Part shown: in pieces, positions 16,367-26,904 of the stretch | Layout of the letters: each line of letters opens with the position of its first letter | How positions within the stretch are numbered: position 1 is the first letter of the stretch | NCBI RefSeq assembly: GCF_003002955.1 | Contig: NZ_PVTJ01000002.1 | Location: forward strand, 620,001-684,000 | DNA length: 64,000 bases | Direction of reading: 5' to 3' | From: Glycomyces artemisiae | Lineage (GTDB): Bacteria > Actinomycetota > Actinomycetes > Mycobacteriales > Micromonosporaceae | Translations under genes and position numbers: made by a program | The notes under the pieces: model-generated | What the model was told of the DNA's origin: nothing | Seen by the model: only the letters and a program-made list of their open reading frames with translations | Database searches by the model: none

Positions 16367-17947
16367 ATGACCAGTGCCCGTAAGCCGGTGGGCCGCGTGC
16401 GTTTCGTCGGGACCGGCCCAGGCGACCCGGGACTGCTGACCAAGCGCGCCCTCGACGCGATCCGCGAGGCCGACCGCGTCTACTACGACCGGTCGCTGCC
16501 GCAGTCGCTCGTGGAGGCCGCGAAGGAGATCAACGGCGACGACGCGAAGCTCAAGCTGATCGAGTCCTCCCCGTCCGACCAGGGCAAGCTCATGGCCGCC
16601 GCCGCGCGCGAGGGCGAGAACATCGCCCGCCTCATCGTCGGCGACGCCTACCCGAACCGCCTCGCCAAGGCCGAGATCAAGGCCGCCTCGGCCGAGCAGG
16701 CCCGCTTCGAGGTCATCCCGGGCATGAGCCACGCGCAGGCCGTCGCGGTGTACGCAGGGATGCCCCCCGGGGAGATCCGCACCGTCATCGACATCGACGA
16801 CATCGCGTCCGTGGAGCCGCTCGTCATCGCCGACGCGATCAAGCGCGGCTCGCTCACCGTCACCGCCGACGTCTCCGACCTCTCCTCCCTGCGGGACATC
16901 CTCCTCGCGGGCGGCGTCTCCGGCGAGACCGCCGTGGCCGTCACCGGCGACGCGACCGGCGAGACCGAGTACACCACCACCTCCTCTGTGGACACGTTCG
17001 TGGAGGCCGCGCTCGGCTACGCCGGGCAGGTCGTGCTCACCATCGGCCCCGGCGTCGACGACCGCCACGAGCTCGCGTGGTGGGAGGGGCGCCCGCTGTA
17101 CGGCTGGAAGGTCCTCATCCCGCGCACCAAGGAGCAGGCCGGCGTCATGTCCGAGCGCCTGCGCGCCTACGGCGCCATCCCGTGCGAGGTCCCGACCATC
17201 GCCGTCGAGCCGCCGCGCACGCCCGCCCAGATGGAGCGGGCCATCAAGGGCCTCGTCGACGGCCGCTACGCGTGGATCGTCTTCACCAGCCAGAACTCCG
17301 TGAAGGCCATCTGGGAGAAGTTCAAGGAGCACGGCCTCGACGCCCGCGCCTTCGGCGGCCTGCGCATCGCCTGCATCGGCGAGGCCACCGCGAACGCGGT
17401 GCGCGAGTTCGGCATCGAGCCCGAGCTCCTGCCGACCGGGCAGCAGTCCTCGGAGGGCCTCCTGGAGGTCTTCCCGCCGCACGACCCGATCCTCGACATG
17501 GTCGGCCGGGTGCTCCTGCCCCGCGCCGACATCGCCACCGAGACGCTCGTCCAGGGCCTCTCGGAGCGCGGCTGGGAGGTCGACGACGTGACCGCCTACC
17601 GCACCGTGCGCGCCTCGCCGCCCGCCGCGGACATCCGCGACGCCATCAAGTCCGGCGGCTTCGACGCGGTCCTGTTCACCTCGTCCTCCACGGTCCGCAA
17701 CCTGGTGGGCATCGCCGGGAAGCCGCACCAGCGCACCGTCGTCGCGTGCATCGGCCCGGCGACCGCGGACACCGCGACCGAGTTCGGCCTGCGCGTGGAC
17801 GCCAAGCCCGAGAACGCCTCGGTGCCCGACCTCATCGAGGCGCTCGCCGAGTACGCCACGGAGCTCAAGCAGCGCCTGGCCGAGGGCCCGATCAAGACCC
17901 GCCGCGGCCAGAAGGTCCAGGGCCCGACCGCGCTTCGGTTCCGCTAG
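16367..17947 (+). CDS. hemD: SUMT-like domain fused to uroporphyrinogen-III synthase
   Basis: 526 residues in two parts. The N-terminal half (about 1-240) has a methyltransferase-fold start ([19 protein letters not shown]), but where active SUMT enzymes have a GGDP-type motif it reads [15 protein letters not shown], so methylation activity is doubtful. The C-terminal half (about 250-510) is uroporphyrinogen-III synthase ([41 protein letters not shown]), which cyclises hydroxymethylbilane. Such fusions are usual in actinobacterial heme clusters. The ATG at 16367 follows GGAGAG. The last 20 residues are basic (RRGQKVQG). The gene sits between hemC and hemB, 32 bp from each. Confidence 0.9.
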   Translation: MTSARKPVGRVRFVGTGPGDPGLLTKRALDAIREADRVYYDRSLPQSLVEAAKEINGDDAKLKLIESSPSDQGKLMAAAAREGENIARLIVGDAYPNRLAKAEIKAASAEQARFEVIPGMSHAQAVAVYAGMPPGEIRTVIDIDDIASVEPLVIADAIKRGSLTVTADVSDLSSLRDILLAGGVSGETAVAVTGDATGETEYTTTSSVDTFVEAALGYAGQVVLTIGPGVDDRHELAWWEGRPLYGWKVLIPRTKEQAGVMSERLRAYGAIPCEVPTIAVEPPRTPAQMERAIKGLVDGRYAWIVFTSQNSVKAIWEKFKEHGLDARAFGGLRIACIGEATANAVREFGIEPELLPTGQQSSEGLLEVFPPHDPILDMVGRVLLPRADIATETLVQGLSERGWEVDDVTAYRTVRASPPAADIRDAIKSGGFDAVLFTSSSTVRNLVGIAGKPHQRTVVACIGPATADTATEFGLRVDAKPENASVPDLIEALAEYATELKQRLAEGPIKTRRGQKVQGPTALRFR

Positions 17948-17979
17948 AGAGTTGTTACGCAAGAAGGGAAGTGGCCGCA

Positions 17980-18966
17980 GTGCCGCACAGCTCCGAATAC
18001 CCCGTCATCCGGCCCCGGAGGCTGCGCCGCACTGCGGCCCTTCGCCGTCTCGTCGCCGAGACCCGCGTCCATCCGAGCGACCTCGTCCTGCCCGTGTTCG
18101 TCAAGGAGGGCCTGCACGAGCCGGTCGAGATCGCGACGATGCCGGGCGTCTACCAGCACACCGTCGACTCCGTGCGCAAGCTCGCGGTCGAGGCCGCGCG
18201 CGCCGGGCTCGGCGGGCTCATGCCCTTCGGCGTCCCCGCCGTGCGCGACGCCGTCGGCTCCGCCGCGACCGACCCCGACGGCATCCTCAACCGCACCACG
18301 CGCGCGATCCGCGAGGAGATCGGCGACGACCTCGTCGTCATCCCGGACCTGTGCCTCGACGAGTTCACCGACCACGGCCACTGCGGCGTCCTGCGCGCCG
18401 ACGGCTCGGTCGACAACGACGCGACCCTCGACCGCTACGCCGAGATGGGCCTCGCGCTCGCCGAATCCGGCGCCGACCTCCTCGGCGCCTCCGGCATGAT
18501 GGACGGCCAGGTCGGCTTCGTGCGCTCGGCCCTCGATGAGGCCGGGCACACCGACACGGGCGTCCTCGCCTACGCCGCCAAGTACGCCAGCGCCTTCTAC
18601 GGCCCGTTCCGCGAGGCCGTCGAGTCGCAGCTCCAAGGCGACCGCCGCACCTACCAGCAGGACACCGCGAACGCCACCGAAGCGCTCCTGGAGATCGACC
18701 TCGACATCGAGCAGGGCGCCGACATCGTCATGGTCAAGCCCGCCCTCCCGTACCTCGACGTGGTCCGCGCCGCCGCCGAACGCTCGCCCGTTCCCGTTGC
18801 GGCCTACCACATCTCCGGCGAATACGCCCAGCTCGTGGCAGCGGCGGAACGCGGCTGGATCGACCGCGACGCCGCCATCCTGGAGTCCCTCACCTCGATC
18901 AAGCGAGCGGGGGCAAAGATCATCGCCACCTACACGGCCCTGGAAGCGGCGGCCCTCCTCCGCTAG
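17980..18966 (+). CDS. hemB: Delta-aminolevulinic acid dehydratase (porphobilinogen synthase)
   Basis: Condenses two aminolevulinates into porphobilinogen. The 328-residue protein has [13 protein letters not shown] and [10 protein letters not shown], holding the two active-site lysines. The metal loop reads [14 protein letters not shown]: zinc-type enzymes have Cys where this has Asp after CL, so a magnesium-type metal requirement is expected. The GTG at 17980 is preferred because GAAGGGA lies 10 nt upstream; GTG 17971 would be too close. Its TAG stop overlaps that of the convergent vapC gene in one CTAG (18963-18966). Confidence 0.95.
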   Translation: MPHSSEYPVIRPRRLRRTAALRRLVAETRVHPSDLVLPVFVKEGLHEPVEIATMPGVYQHTVDSVRKLAVEAARAGLGGLMPFGVPAVRDAVGSAATDPDGILNRTTRAIREEIGDDLVVIPDLCLDEFTDHGHCGVLRADGSVDNDATLDRYAEMGLALAESGADLLGASGMMDGQVGFVRSALDEAGHTDTGVLAYAAKYASAFYGPFREAVESQLQGDRRTYQQDTANATEALLEIDLDIEQGADIVMVKPALPYLDVVRAAAERSPVPVAAYHISGEYAQLVAAAERGWIDRDAAILESLTSIKRAGAKIIATYTALEAAALLR

Positions 18967-19394
18967 CCCTCAGCTCTTGGCGGCCTGGGCAGAGTCTTGC
19001 TGATGCGCTGTTCCAGGAGCGACGGGTGGTACCGGGCGGCGGCAGTGAAGTCCTTGTCCTCATGCAGCACGGTCAAACCCAACTGCATCGCGGTAGCCGC
19101 GATGAGGTAGTCGGGAAGGCTGAACATGGTGTGCATGCTGCGGCTGGTGAGGTCGCGGCGCAAGTCGCGCATGTAAGAGCCGACCTTGTCCGGCAACGGT
19201 ATCCATTCGTGACCCGCCAGCAGTTCGGCTTCGATCGCCTGGGCTTCTCGTGCCCCCGAACCATGCACGAACTCGAAGATCACTGGCTCGCAGATCGCGA
19301 ACCGGCCTTCGTCTGCATACCGGATCCAAGCCGGGTCGGCCTGTCCGCGGATGATTCGGATGAGTGCACTGGTGTCGATGAGGTAGTCGATCAT
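18963..19394 (-). CDS. vapC: VapC-type PIN-domain ribonuclease toxin
   Basis: A 143-residue PIN-domain protein. The acidic metal-binding residues are visible: DTSALIRI at the N-terminus, EPVIFEF in the middle, and [15 protein letters not shown] with HEDKDF near the end. PIN toxins cut RNA, often tRNA, and are held inactive by the paired antitoxin. The ATG at 19394 overlaps the antitoxin stop as ATGA, the classic coupled layout. It converges on hemB with shared stop bases. Mobility genes are absent, so when it arrived cannot be judged. Confidence 0.9.
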   Translation of the reverse strand: MIDYLIDTSALIRIIRGQADPAWIRYADEGRFAICEPVIFEFVHGSGAREAQAIEAELLAGHEWIPLPDKVGSYMRDLRRDLTSRSMHTMFSLPDYLIAATAMQLGLTVLHEDKDFTAAARYHPSLLEQRISKTLPRPPRAEG

Positions 19395-19630
19395 TCGCTG
19401 GAACGGTCGCCCTTGTGGGCGTTGCTGAGCCTCTCGACTTCGTCCAGGTTGAGGGTGCCATCGGCCGCCATGCGACGCAGGTTCTTCCAAGCGGTCTGAG
19501 GGCCGGTACGCTGCGCCTCGCGGTAGTACTCAAGTGCTTCGTTGATGGCCTGCTTCTTGGTCCTCGCGCCGCTCTGGGCCATCACATCGGCCAGCAGCTC
19601 ATCGTCCACGTCTACGAGAGTCTTGGTCAT
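19391..19630 (-). CDS. vapB: VapB-type antitoxin
   Basis: A 79-residue protein with a ribbon-helix-helix N-terminus (TKTLVDVDDELLADVMAQS, then KKQAINEALEYY) of the VapB family that has an alpha-helical C-terminal toxin-binding tail. It should neutralise VapC and repress the operon. The ATG at 19630 follows GGAGG. Upstream, short inverted GATAT/ATATC arms flank a TATACT-like -10 box (about 19645-19675), a plausible operator-promoter region. Confidence 0.88.
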   Translation of the reverse strand: MTKTLVDVDDELLADVMAQSGARTKKQAINEALEYYREAQRTGPQTAWKNLRRMAADGTLNLDEVERLSNAHKGDRSSE

Positions 19631-19727
19631 GACCGCCTCCACACTTTGATATCGCATGTAGGTCGGAGTATATCCAAGTTAGCGGGATTCGGCGAACGAA
19701 AGGAGCCCTCGGCGTGTCTCGCCCTGC

Positions 19728-20906
19728 CTAAGCATTCGGGTCGTGCCGTCGAGAGTCGTCGGACCATCCCAGCGCTTCCTCGATTGAGCGCATGCGTTCT
19801 TCGCGGGCTTCGTGAATGGCGGCCACGATCTCGTCGGTCGTGGGACCTGTGCGTTTCGCCGAGCGTTCGGCGTTCACCATGACCGGTTCGGGGTGGAGGC
19901 GGATACCGAAGTCAGTCTCGACCTTGTCGGCTACCTCGGAGGAGAGGGCGAGGAGTTCTGCTGTCGTGGCGCCGCCTCGGTTGGTCAGGGCGAGGGTGTG
20001 TTTCGTTGAGAGGCTGACGTTTCCGTGGCCGTAGCCCTTTTCGAAACCGGCGGCGCCGATGAGCCAGGCGGCGGAGATCTTCACCTGGCGGTCGTCGGTC
20101 TTCCAGTGCGGGGGTTCGCCTCCGGCCTTCTCGGCGATGTCGTGGAGGACGTGCGCGCCGACGATCGGGTTGGTGAAGAACGAGCCCGCGCTCCAGGTGT
20201 CGTGGTCGGCCTCGTCGAGGACCATGCCCTTGCCCCGGCGCAGCTCGATGACGGCCGCGCGGGTCTCGGCGAGGGGCGCGCGGTCGCCGATGTCGACGCC
20301 GAGGCGCTTCGCGAGCTCGGCGTAGGCGATCGGCTGCGACAGCGCGGATGCCTCCAGGGCGAAGTCGACGCTCAGCACCAGGTAGCGGTCGGAGTGCTTG
20401 AACACGCTGTGCCGGTAGGCGAAGCCGCATTCGGCGGGGGTCCAGTCGCGGATCTCGTCCTTCTCGCGGTCCCAGACGCGGACCGACTCGATTGTCTGGG
20501 CGACCTCCTGGCCGTAGGCGCCGACGTTCTGGATCGGGGTCGCTCCGACCGAGCCGGGGATGCCGCTGAGGCATTCCACGCCGGAGCGTTCGTTGACCAC
20601 GGTCCACGCTACGAAGTCGTCCCACACCTGGCCCGCCTGCACCCGCACGGTCCGCTCGCCGAACTCCTCGACGCCGCCGCCCCGCAGGACCACGACCGTG
20701 CCGTCGAAGCCCGCGTCGCCGATCACGACGTTGCTCCCCCCGGCGAGGACCAGCGTCGGGCCCTGCGCCGCGCGCAGGACCTCCACCGCCTCCTCGGACG
20801 AATCGACCTCGACGAGCTCCTTCGCGGGCCCGCCCAGGCGCAGGGTCGTGTACGCGCTGAGGAGATTCCGGTCGGCGGCGTGAGGCGTTGGACTGGCGTG
20901 TGTCAC
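19728..20906 (-). CDS. murB: UDP-N-acetylmuramate dehydrogenase
   Basis: FAD-dependent reduction of the enolpyruvyl group in peptidoglycan precursor synthesis. 392 residues, longer than most MurB because of a C-terminal tail of about 35 residues rich in charged residues. FAD motifs are TLRLGGPAKELVEV, LAGGSNVVIGD and SGIPGSVGATPIQNVGAYG; the catalytic Ser lies in WSAGSFFTNPI and the Glu in HPEPVMVN. The GTG at 20906 is 7 bases after a TAGGCT -10 box (20919-20914, minus) and has no ribosome binding site, so it is probably leaderless. It is divergent from the next gene, with 47 bp between them. Confidence 0.94.
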   Translation of the reverse strand: MTHASPTPHAADRNLLSAYTTLRLGGPAKELVEVDSSEEAVEVLRAAQGPTLVLAGGSNVVIGDAGFDGTVVVLRGGGVEEFGERTVRVQAGQVWDDFVAWTVVNERSGVECLSGIPGSVGATPIQNVGAYGQEVAQTIESVRVWDREKDEIRDWTPAECGFAYRHSVFKHSDRYLVLSVDFALEASALSQPIAYAELAKRLGVDIGDRAPLAETRAAVIELRRGKGMVLDEADHDTWSAGSFFTNPIVGAHVLHDIAEKAGGEPPHWKTDDRQVKISAAWLIGAAGFEKGYGHGNVSLSTKHTLALTNRGGATTAELLALSSEVADKVETDFGIRLHPEPVMVNAERSAKRTGPTTDEIVAAIHEAREERMRSIEEALGWSDDSRRHDPNA

Positions 20907-20953
20907 GCCCGAAAGCCTAGACTTTTCGCAGGCTACGAGGAACGGCGGTCACC

Positions 20954-21700
20954 ATGGCTAAGCTGCGCATCACCGACTACCTCACGGAACTGAAGACGGA
21001 GGCCGCGGGCCTGCGGTCGGTCTGCGAGCCCGGGGTGCTCGACCGCGTGGCGCCCTCGCGGCCGGACACGACCGTGGCCGGGATCCTGCTGGACCTGGTG
21101 CGGCTGTACCGGTGGACCGTGGACGCCCTGTTCGCGGCGCCCTCCGAGGACCGCGACGTCGCGGAGCCGCCCCGGCCCGAGGCGAGCGGCAAAGCCGTGC
21201 TCGACCTGTTCGACCAGTCCCTCGCGGCCGTCCTCGACGCGTTCGAGGCCCGCGGCCCCGAGTCGCCCGCGTGGACGTGGGCGCCCGTTGAGTGGCGGGC
21301 CGAGTTCTGGCACCGGCGCGCCACCGTCGCCACCGGGCTGGCCCGCTGGGACCTCCAGATGGCCGTCGGGGCGACCGCGCCCGTGCAGGTCGCGCTCGCC
21401 GCCGACGCCGTGACCGAGGCGTTCGAGGCGTTCATCCCCGTGGGGGCCCGCCGCGGCGCCCACCCCGACGCGACGGGGCTCGTGCAGCTGTTCGCGCAGG
21501 ACGCCGACTCGACGTGGTTCGTGCGCCTGCGCGAAGGCCGGGTCGCCCTGCTGGACCAGCCCGACGCGCGCACCGAGCTCCAGGCCCGCGCCGCCGGGTC
21601 GGCCTCCGACATCGCGCTGGCGCTGTGGGGGCGGCTGCCGTTCGGGATCTGCGACGTCGTGGGGGACGAGCGGCTGCTCCAGGCGCTGCGCGTGGAGTAG
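20954..21700 (+). CDS. Maleylpyruvate isomerase-like (MDMPI/DinB-fold) protein
   Basis: A 248-residue protein with the layout of mycothiol-dependent maleylpyruvate isomerase relatives: an N-terminal DinB-like four-helix domain (TTVAGILLDLVRLYRWTVDA) and a C-terminal alpha/beta domain. In active members the third helix carries metal-binding histidines in an HE-x-x-x-H pattern. Here it reads FWHRRATVATGLARWD, so the second ligands are missing and metal-thiol chemistry is doubtful. The ATG at 20954 is preceded by GAGGAACGG. A specific role cannot be given. Confidence 0.6.
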   Translation: MAKLRITDYLTELKTEAAGLRSVCEPGVLDRVAPSRPDTTVAGILLDLVRLYRWTVDALFAAPSEDRDVAEPPRPEASGKAVLDLFDQSLAAVLDAFEARGPESPAWTWAPVEWRAEFWHRRATVATGLARWDLQMAVGATAPVQVALAADAVTEAFEAFIPVGARRGAHPDATGLVQLFAQDADSTWFVRLREGRVALLDQPDARTELQARAAGSASDIALALWGRLPFGICDVVGDERLLQALRVE

Positions 21701-21763
21701 GCGCGAAGCGGATAACGGTTCGGTAAAGGCCGCCGATAAACCGGACAAACGTTCGGAGCCCAC

Positions 21764-21927
21764 TTGGCAAAGGCATTCACCCGAGGCTAGGCTCACACCA
21801 CGCTCCGCGGTGCTCGCACCGCGCTGCGCGCGTCCCAGCGCGGGGACCTGGTGTTCCCGTCCTGCGGCGGACAACCGCCTTTTACCACGGATCGTCTGGC
21901 ACGTGCCTGCCAGTGAAAGGGAACATC
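21764..21927 (+). promoter_or_regulatory. msiK promoter and structured 5' leader
   Basis: TTGGCA (21764-21769), 18 nt, TAGGCT (21788-21793) make a good housekeeping promoter, giving a leader of about 128 nt. The leader folds strongly: CGCGGTG-CTCG-CACCGCG (21806-21823), GTCC/GGAC pairs further on, and the palindrome GGCACGTGCC just before the ribosome binding site. A conserved RNA element named after msiK has been described upstream of such genes in actinobacteria. Whether this is that element needs a covariance-model search. Confidence 0.55.
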
Positions 21928-23022
<1,095 letters not shown>

Positions 23023-23037
23023 GGCCGTACGAACAGG

Positions 23038-23067
23038 GGGCCGCGCACTGGCTGCGCGGCCCTTTTT
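23038..23067 (+). terminator. Intrinsic terminator of msiK
   Basis: GGGCCGCGCA (23038-23047), 5-nt loop, TGCGCGGCCC (23053-23062), then five T. A textbook terminator. Confidence 0.92.
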
Positions 23068-23114
23068 CGCTGCCCGTAACGCGAAGGCAACTCACAGAGA
23101 GCTACGGTTGGGGC

Positions 23115-24245
23115 ATGGCCGCCCTCACCCCCAGGCCGAGAGTGGAAGGCGCCGACGCGTTCACCGTCGGCACCGGGTTCCACCGCGCCCTGGACGACGG
23201 CCGCATCGAGTGCACCGTCTGCCCGCGGGCCTGCCGCCTGCGCGAAGGCCAGCGCGGCCTGTGCTTCGTGCGGGCCCGCATGGGCGACCAGATCGTCCTC
23301 ACCTCCTACGGCCGCTCCTCGGGGTTCTGCATCGACCCCGTCGAGAAGAAGCCGCTGAACCACTTCCTGCCCGGCACGCCGGTGCTCTCCTTCGGCACGG
23401 CCGGGTGCAACCTCGCGTGCCGGTTCTGCCAGAACTGGGACATCTCCAAATCGCGTGAGATCGACACCCTCTCCTCGCAAGCGGATGCCGTGACGCTCGC
23501 CGCCACCGCGAAACGCCTGGGGTGCAACTCCATAGCGTTCACCTACAATGACCCGACGGTGTTCCTGGAGTACGCGGCCGACTGCGCCGACGCCGCCCGC
23601 GACGCGGGGCTCAAGGCGATCGCGGTGTCCGCCGGGTACATCAACGCCCCGGCCCGCCGGGAGCTGTACTCCCATATGGACGCCGCCAACATCGACCTGA
23701 AGGCCTTCACCGAGGACTTCTACAAGCGGATCGCCTTCGCCTCACTGAGGACGGTCCTGGACACACTCGAATACCTGGTGCACGAGACCGACGTGTGGAC
23801 CGAGATCACGACGCTGCTGATCCCGGGCCACAACGACTCGGACGCGGAGATCGCGGCCGAGTCGGCGTGGATCGCCGAGCACCTGGGCCCCGAAGTGCCC
23901 CTGCACTTCACGGCCTTCCACCCGGACTTCAAGATGCGGGACGTGCCGCCCACGCCCCCCGCGACCCTCCGGCGCGCGCGCCGGATCGCGCTCGACGCGG
24001 GCCTGCGGTACGTGTACACCGGCAACGTGCACGACCCGGAAGGGCAGACCACCGTCTGCACCGACTGTGGCGAAGCCCTCATAGTGCGTGATTGGTACCG
24101 GATTGACCGGTATGCAGTGTCGGATAGCGGACAGTGCGTACGTTGCGGGGCGCGCGTTCCCGGCATCTTCGAGGGACCGGCGGGAGACTGGGGTCCCAAG
24201 CGGCAACCGATCCGCATCGCCGCACCGTCAGTCAGTCAGCGATAA
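23115..24245 (+). CDS. amrS: AmmeMemoRadiSam-system radical SAM enzyme
   Basis: A 376-residue radical SAM protein of the AmrS family. The cluster motif CNLACRFC (Cys about residue 98) binds the 4Fe-4S and SAM. It is preceded by a second cysteine group (CTVCPRACRLREGQRGLC, about 34-51) and followed by a C-terminal zinc ribbon (VCTDCGEALIV, then GQCVRCG). The reaction is not something I can name; the system is known mainly as a conserved gene trio. The ATG at 23115 follows the terminator by about 50 bp. amrB follows after 21 bp. The usual third member, AmrA, is not nearby. Confidence 0.88.
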   Translation: MAALTPRPRVEGADAFTVGTGFHRALDDGRIECTVCPRACRLREGQRGLCFVRARMGDQIVLTSYGRSSGFCIDPVEKKPLNHFLPGTPVLSFGTAGCNLACRFCQNWDISKSREIDTLSSQADAVTLAATAKRLGCNSIAFTYNDPTVFLEYAADCADAARDAGLKAIAVSAGYINAPARRELYSHMDAANIDLKAFTEDFYKRIAFASLRTVLDTLEYLVHETDVWTEITTLLIPGHNDSDAEIAAESAWIAEHLGPEVPLHFTAFHPDFKMRDVPPTPPATLRRARRIALDAGLRYVYTGNVHDPEGQTTVCTDCGEALIVRDWYRIDRYAVSDSGQCVRCGARVPGIFEGPAGDWGPKRQPIRIAAPSVSQR

Positions 24246-24266
24246 CCCACCACCGGAAGACCTGCG

Positions 24267-25067
24267 ATGCCTTCGACGAAATCCGAAACCGTGCGGCCCC
24301 CGGCCGTCGCCGGACGCTTCTACCCGGCCGACCCCGGGCTGCTCCGCCGCGACGTCCAGCGCCTCATCGACGCGGCAGGGCCCGTGAGCGAACCGCTCGC
24401 GGCCGCCTACATCGTGCCCCACGCCGGATACCGCTACTCCGGGCACGTCGCGGCCCAGGTGTACGCGCGCCTCGCCGCCCACCGCGGCCGCGTCAAGCGC
24501 GTGGTCCTCGTCGGACCGTCCCACCACTACCCGCTGCGCGGCACCGCCGCCGCGCCGTACACCGCGTGGCAGACCCCGCTCGGGGAGGTCCGCGCCGCCG
24601 CCACGAACGCCGTCGGCTCCTCGCGCCTCCCGCACGAGGCCGAGCACTCGCTCGAAGTGCAGCTGCCGTTCCTCCAGGTCGCCCTCGGCGACGACATCGA
24701 GGTCACGCCCGTCGCCTGCGGCATGAGCCAGACCCCCGACACCGCGCGGATCATCGCCGCGCTCCTGGAGGAGGCCGGGGAGGACGCCGTCCTCATCTGC
24801 TCCACCGACCTGTCGCACTACCACGACCTCGCCACGGCCCAGCGCATCGACGCCGCGACCGCCGAGGCCATCAAGAGCCTGCGGCCCCGCGAGATCGCCC
24901 CGCAGCACGCGTGCGGCGTGTTCGCCCTGCGCGGCACGCTCGCCTGGGCCGACGCCACCGGCAGGCGCCCCCGCCAGCTCGCGCTCGCGACCTCCGCGGA
25001 CGCGGCCGGCTCGCCCGACCGGGTCGTCGGCTACCCGGCGTTCGCGATCGAGCGCCCCGGGCTGTGA
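24267..25067 (+). CDS. amrB: AmmeMemoRadiSam-system protein B (Memo-like)
   Basis: A 266-residue member of the Memo family, structurally related to non-heme iron dioxygenases. Conserved metal-site histidines are in VPHAGYRYSGHVA and VGPSHHYPL; CSTDLSHYHD and the cysteine in QHACGVFAL complete the expected pocket. Function is unresolved for bacterial members; neighbourhood ties it to AmrS, with which it is almost certainly cotranscribed. lysS begins 63 bp downstream with a promoter-like TACCCT of its own, so it is probably separate. Confidence 0.87.
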   Translation: MPSTKSETVRPPAVAGRFYPADPGLLRRDVQRLIDAAGPVSEPLAAAYIVPHAGYRYSGHVAAQVYARLAAHRGRVKRVVLVGPSHHYPLRGTAAAPYTAWQTPLGEVRAAATNAVGSSRLPHEAEHSLEVQLPFLQVALGDDIEVTPVACGMSQTPDTARIIAALLEEAGEDAVLICSTDLSHYHDLATAQRIDAATAEAIKSLRPREIAPQHACGVFALRGTLAWADATGRRPRQLALATSADAAGSPDRVVGYPAFAIERPGL

Positions 25068-25130
25068 CCTGCGCTCGCGGGGGCGAAACTCGCACGACCG
25101 CCGCGAAGGGCGGCGTTTACCCTGTAAGAC

Positions 25131-26639
25131 GTGACCGAGCACGAGCAAGACAGCACTGAGACCGGCGACGACCTTCCCGAGCAGATGAAGATCCGGCGCG
25201 AGAAGCGCGCCGCCCTCCTCGCGGAAGGCAAGGAGCCGTACGCGCTCGGCTACCCGCGCACCCACTCGCTCGCGGAGCTCCGCGGGCTGTTCGGCGGGCT
25301 GGCCGACGGCGAGTCCTCGGGAGTCACCGTCTCCACCACCGGACGGGTGATCTTCGTGCGCCTGGCCGGGAAGCTCGCCTTCGCGCGGCTGCGCGACGGC
25401 GACGGGACCGAGTTCCAGGTGATGCTCTCCCAGGGGAAGGTCGGCGAGGAAGCCCTCGCCGAGTGGAAGCGCCTCGCCGACATCGGCGACCACATCGGCG
25501 TCACCGGCGAGGTCGTCTCGTCCAAGCGCGGCGAGCTGTCGGTCATGGCCGACTCGTTCCAGATCACCGGCAAGGCCCTGCGCCCGCTTCCCGTGGCGCA
25601 CAAGGCGCTCGCCGAGGAGACGCGGGTGCGCCAGCGCTACGTCGACCTCATCGTGCGGCCCGAGGCCCGCGACACGGTGCGCAATCGCGCGCGGGTCGTC
25701 AAGTCGCTGCGCGACCAGCTCGACGCGGAGTCGTTCATCGAGGTCGAGACCCCGATGATGCAGGTCCAGCCGGGCGGGGCGACCGCGCGGCCGTTCGTGA
25801 CGCACATGAACGCGTACGACATCGACCTGTACCTGCGGATCGCGCCGGAGCTCTATCTGAAAAGGTGCGTCGTCGGCGGCATCGACCGCGTATTCGAGAT
25901 CAACCGCAACTTCCGGAACGAGGGCGCCGACTCGTCGCATTCGCCGGAGTTCGCGATGCTGGAGGCCTATCGCTCGTACGGCGACTACCGCACGATCGGG
26001 GCGCTCACGAAGTCGCTCATTCAAGGCGCGGCGCGATCGGTGTTCGGGTCCGAGACCGTCGTTCTCGCGGACGGCTCGGAGTACGACCTCGGCGGCGAGT
26101 GGGCCGAGATCACGCTCTTCGGGTCCCTTTCCGAAGCGCTCGGAGAAACCGTGACCGTCGACACCCCGTACGACGTCCTCGTCGCGTACGCGGACAAAGT
26201 CGGACTCGGCGTCGACCCGAAGTGGGGACCCGGGAAACTCGCCGAGGAATTGTTCGAGCACCTCGTCGTCGACGGCCTGCACGCGCCGACGTTCGTCCTC
26301 GACTACCCCGAGGAGACGTCCCCGCTCGTGCGCGGCCACCGCACCACTCCGGGCCTCACCGAGAAATGGGACCTGTACGTGCGCGGCTTCGAGCTGGCGA
26401 CCGGCTATTCCGAGCTGATCGACCCGGTGATCCAGCGCGAGCGCATGGAGGCCCAGGCCAGGCAGGCCGCGAAGGGCGACGACGAGGCCATGGGCGTCGA
26501 CGAGGACTTCCTGCGGGCGATGGAGTACGGGATGCCGCCGCTGTGCGGCATGGGCATGGGAATCGACCGGCTCCTTATGGCGCTCACCGGACTCGGCATC
26601 CGCGAGACGATCCTCTTCCCGCTGGTGAAACCCGAATAG
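25131..26639 (+). CDS. lysS: Lysyl-tRNA synthetase, class II
   Basis: Charges tRNA-Lys. 502 residues: an N-terminal anticodon-binding OB fold ([20 protein letters not shown]), class II motif 1 ([11 protein letters not shown]), motif 2 ([20 protein letters not shown]) and motif 3 ([15 protein letters not shown]). The length is normal, with no membrane domain like that of LysX. The GTG at 25131 lies 7 bases after TACCCT and has no Shine-Dalgarno sequence, suggesting a leaderless mRNA. Codon use between about 25860 and 26400 includes more T- or A-ending codons than neighbouring genes. Confidence 0.96.
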   Translation: MTEHEQDSTETGDDLPEQMKIRREKRAALLAEGKEPYALGYPRTHSLAELRGLFGGLADGESSGVTVSTTGRVIFVRLAGKLAFARLRDGDGTEFQVMLSQGKVGEEALAEWKRLADIGDHIGVTGEVVSSKRGELSVMADSFQITGKALRPLPVAHKALAEETRVRQRYVDLIVRPEARDTVRNRARVVKSLRDQLDAESFIEVETPMMQVQPGGATARPFVTHMNAYDIDLYLRIAPELYLKRCVVGGIDRVFEINRNFRNEGADSSHSPEFAMLEAYRSYGDYRTIGALTKSLIQGAARSVFGSETVVLADGSEYDLGGEWAEITLFGSLSEALGETVTVDTPYDVLVAYADKVGLGVDPKWGPGKLAEELFEHLVVDGLHAPTFVLDYPEETSPLVRGHRTTPGLTEKWDLYVRGFELATGYSELIDPVIQRERMEAQARQAAKGDDEAMGVDEDFLRAMEYGMPPLCGMGMGIDRLLMALTGLGIRETILFPLVKPE

Positions 26640-26645
26640 CAAAGC

Positions 26646-26715
26646 AAAGGGACCGCATCGGGACCCGCGGCGCCGCTTGCGCGGCCGACTGCGGACAATC
26701 CGATGCGGTCCCTTT
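26646..26715. terminator. Long inverted repeat after lysS
   Basis: AAAGGGACCGCATCGG (26646-26661) is perfectly complementary to CCGATGCGGTCCCTTT (26700-26715). The 38-nt centre is itself GC-palindromic (GCGGCGCCGC). It starts 6 bases after the lysS stop and ends in CTTTC, so it probably terminates lysS. The 16-bp stem with a large loop is unusual for a simple terminator. Confidence 0.65.
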
Positions 26716-26904
26716 CTGCCTACCCCGGCGGCCCATTTCCGGATGATGTTTGCCGAGCGGTTTGCCACGCCGCGAGCGGCGCGGTAGCGATCCATTCACA
26801 AATCTTTCGCTCCACCCTCTTTCCTTTCTCTTAGGGACTCGTATATGCTCTGGCACTAGTAAGAGCAAAAGGCACTGTTGGGCCGGGTCCGAGGGGAATT
26901 TGCC

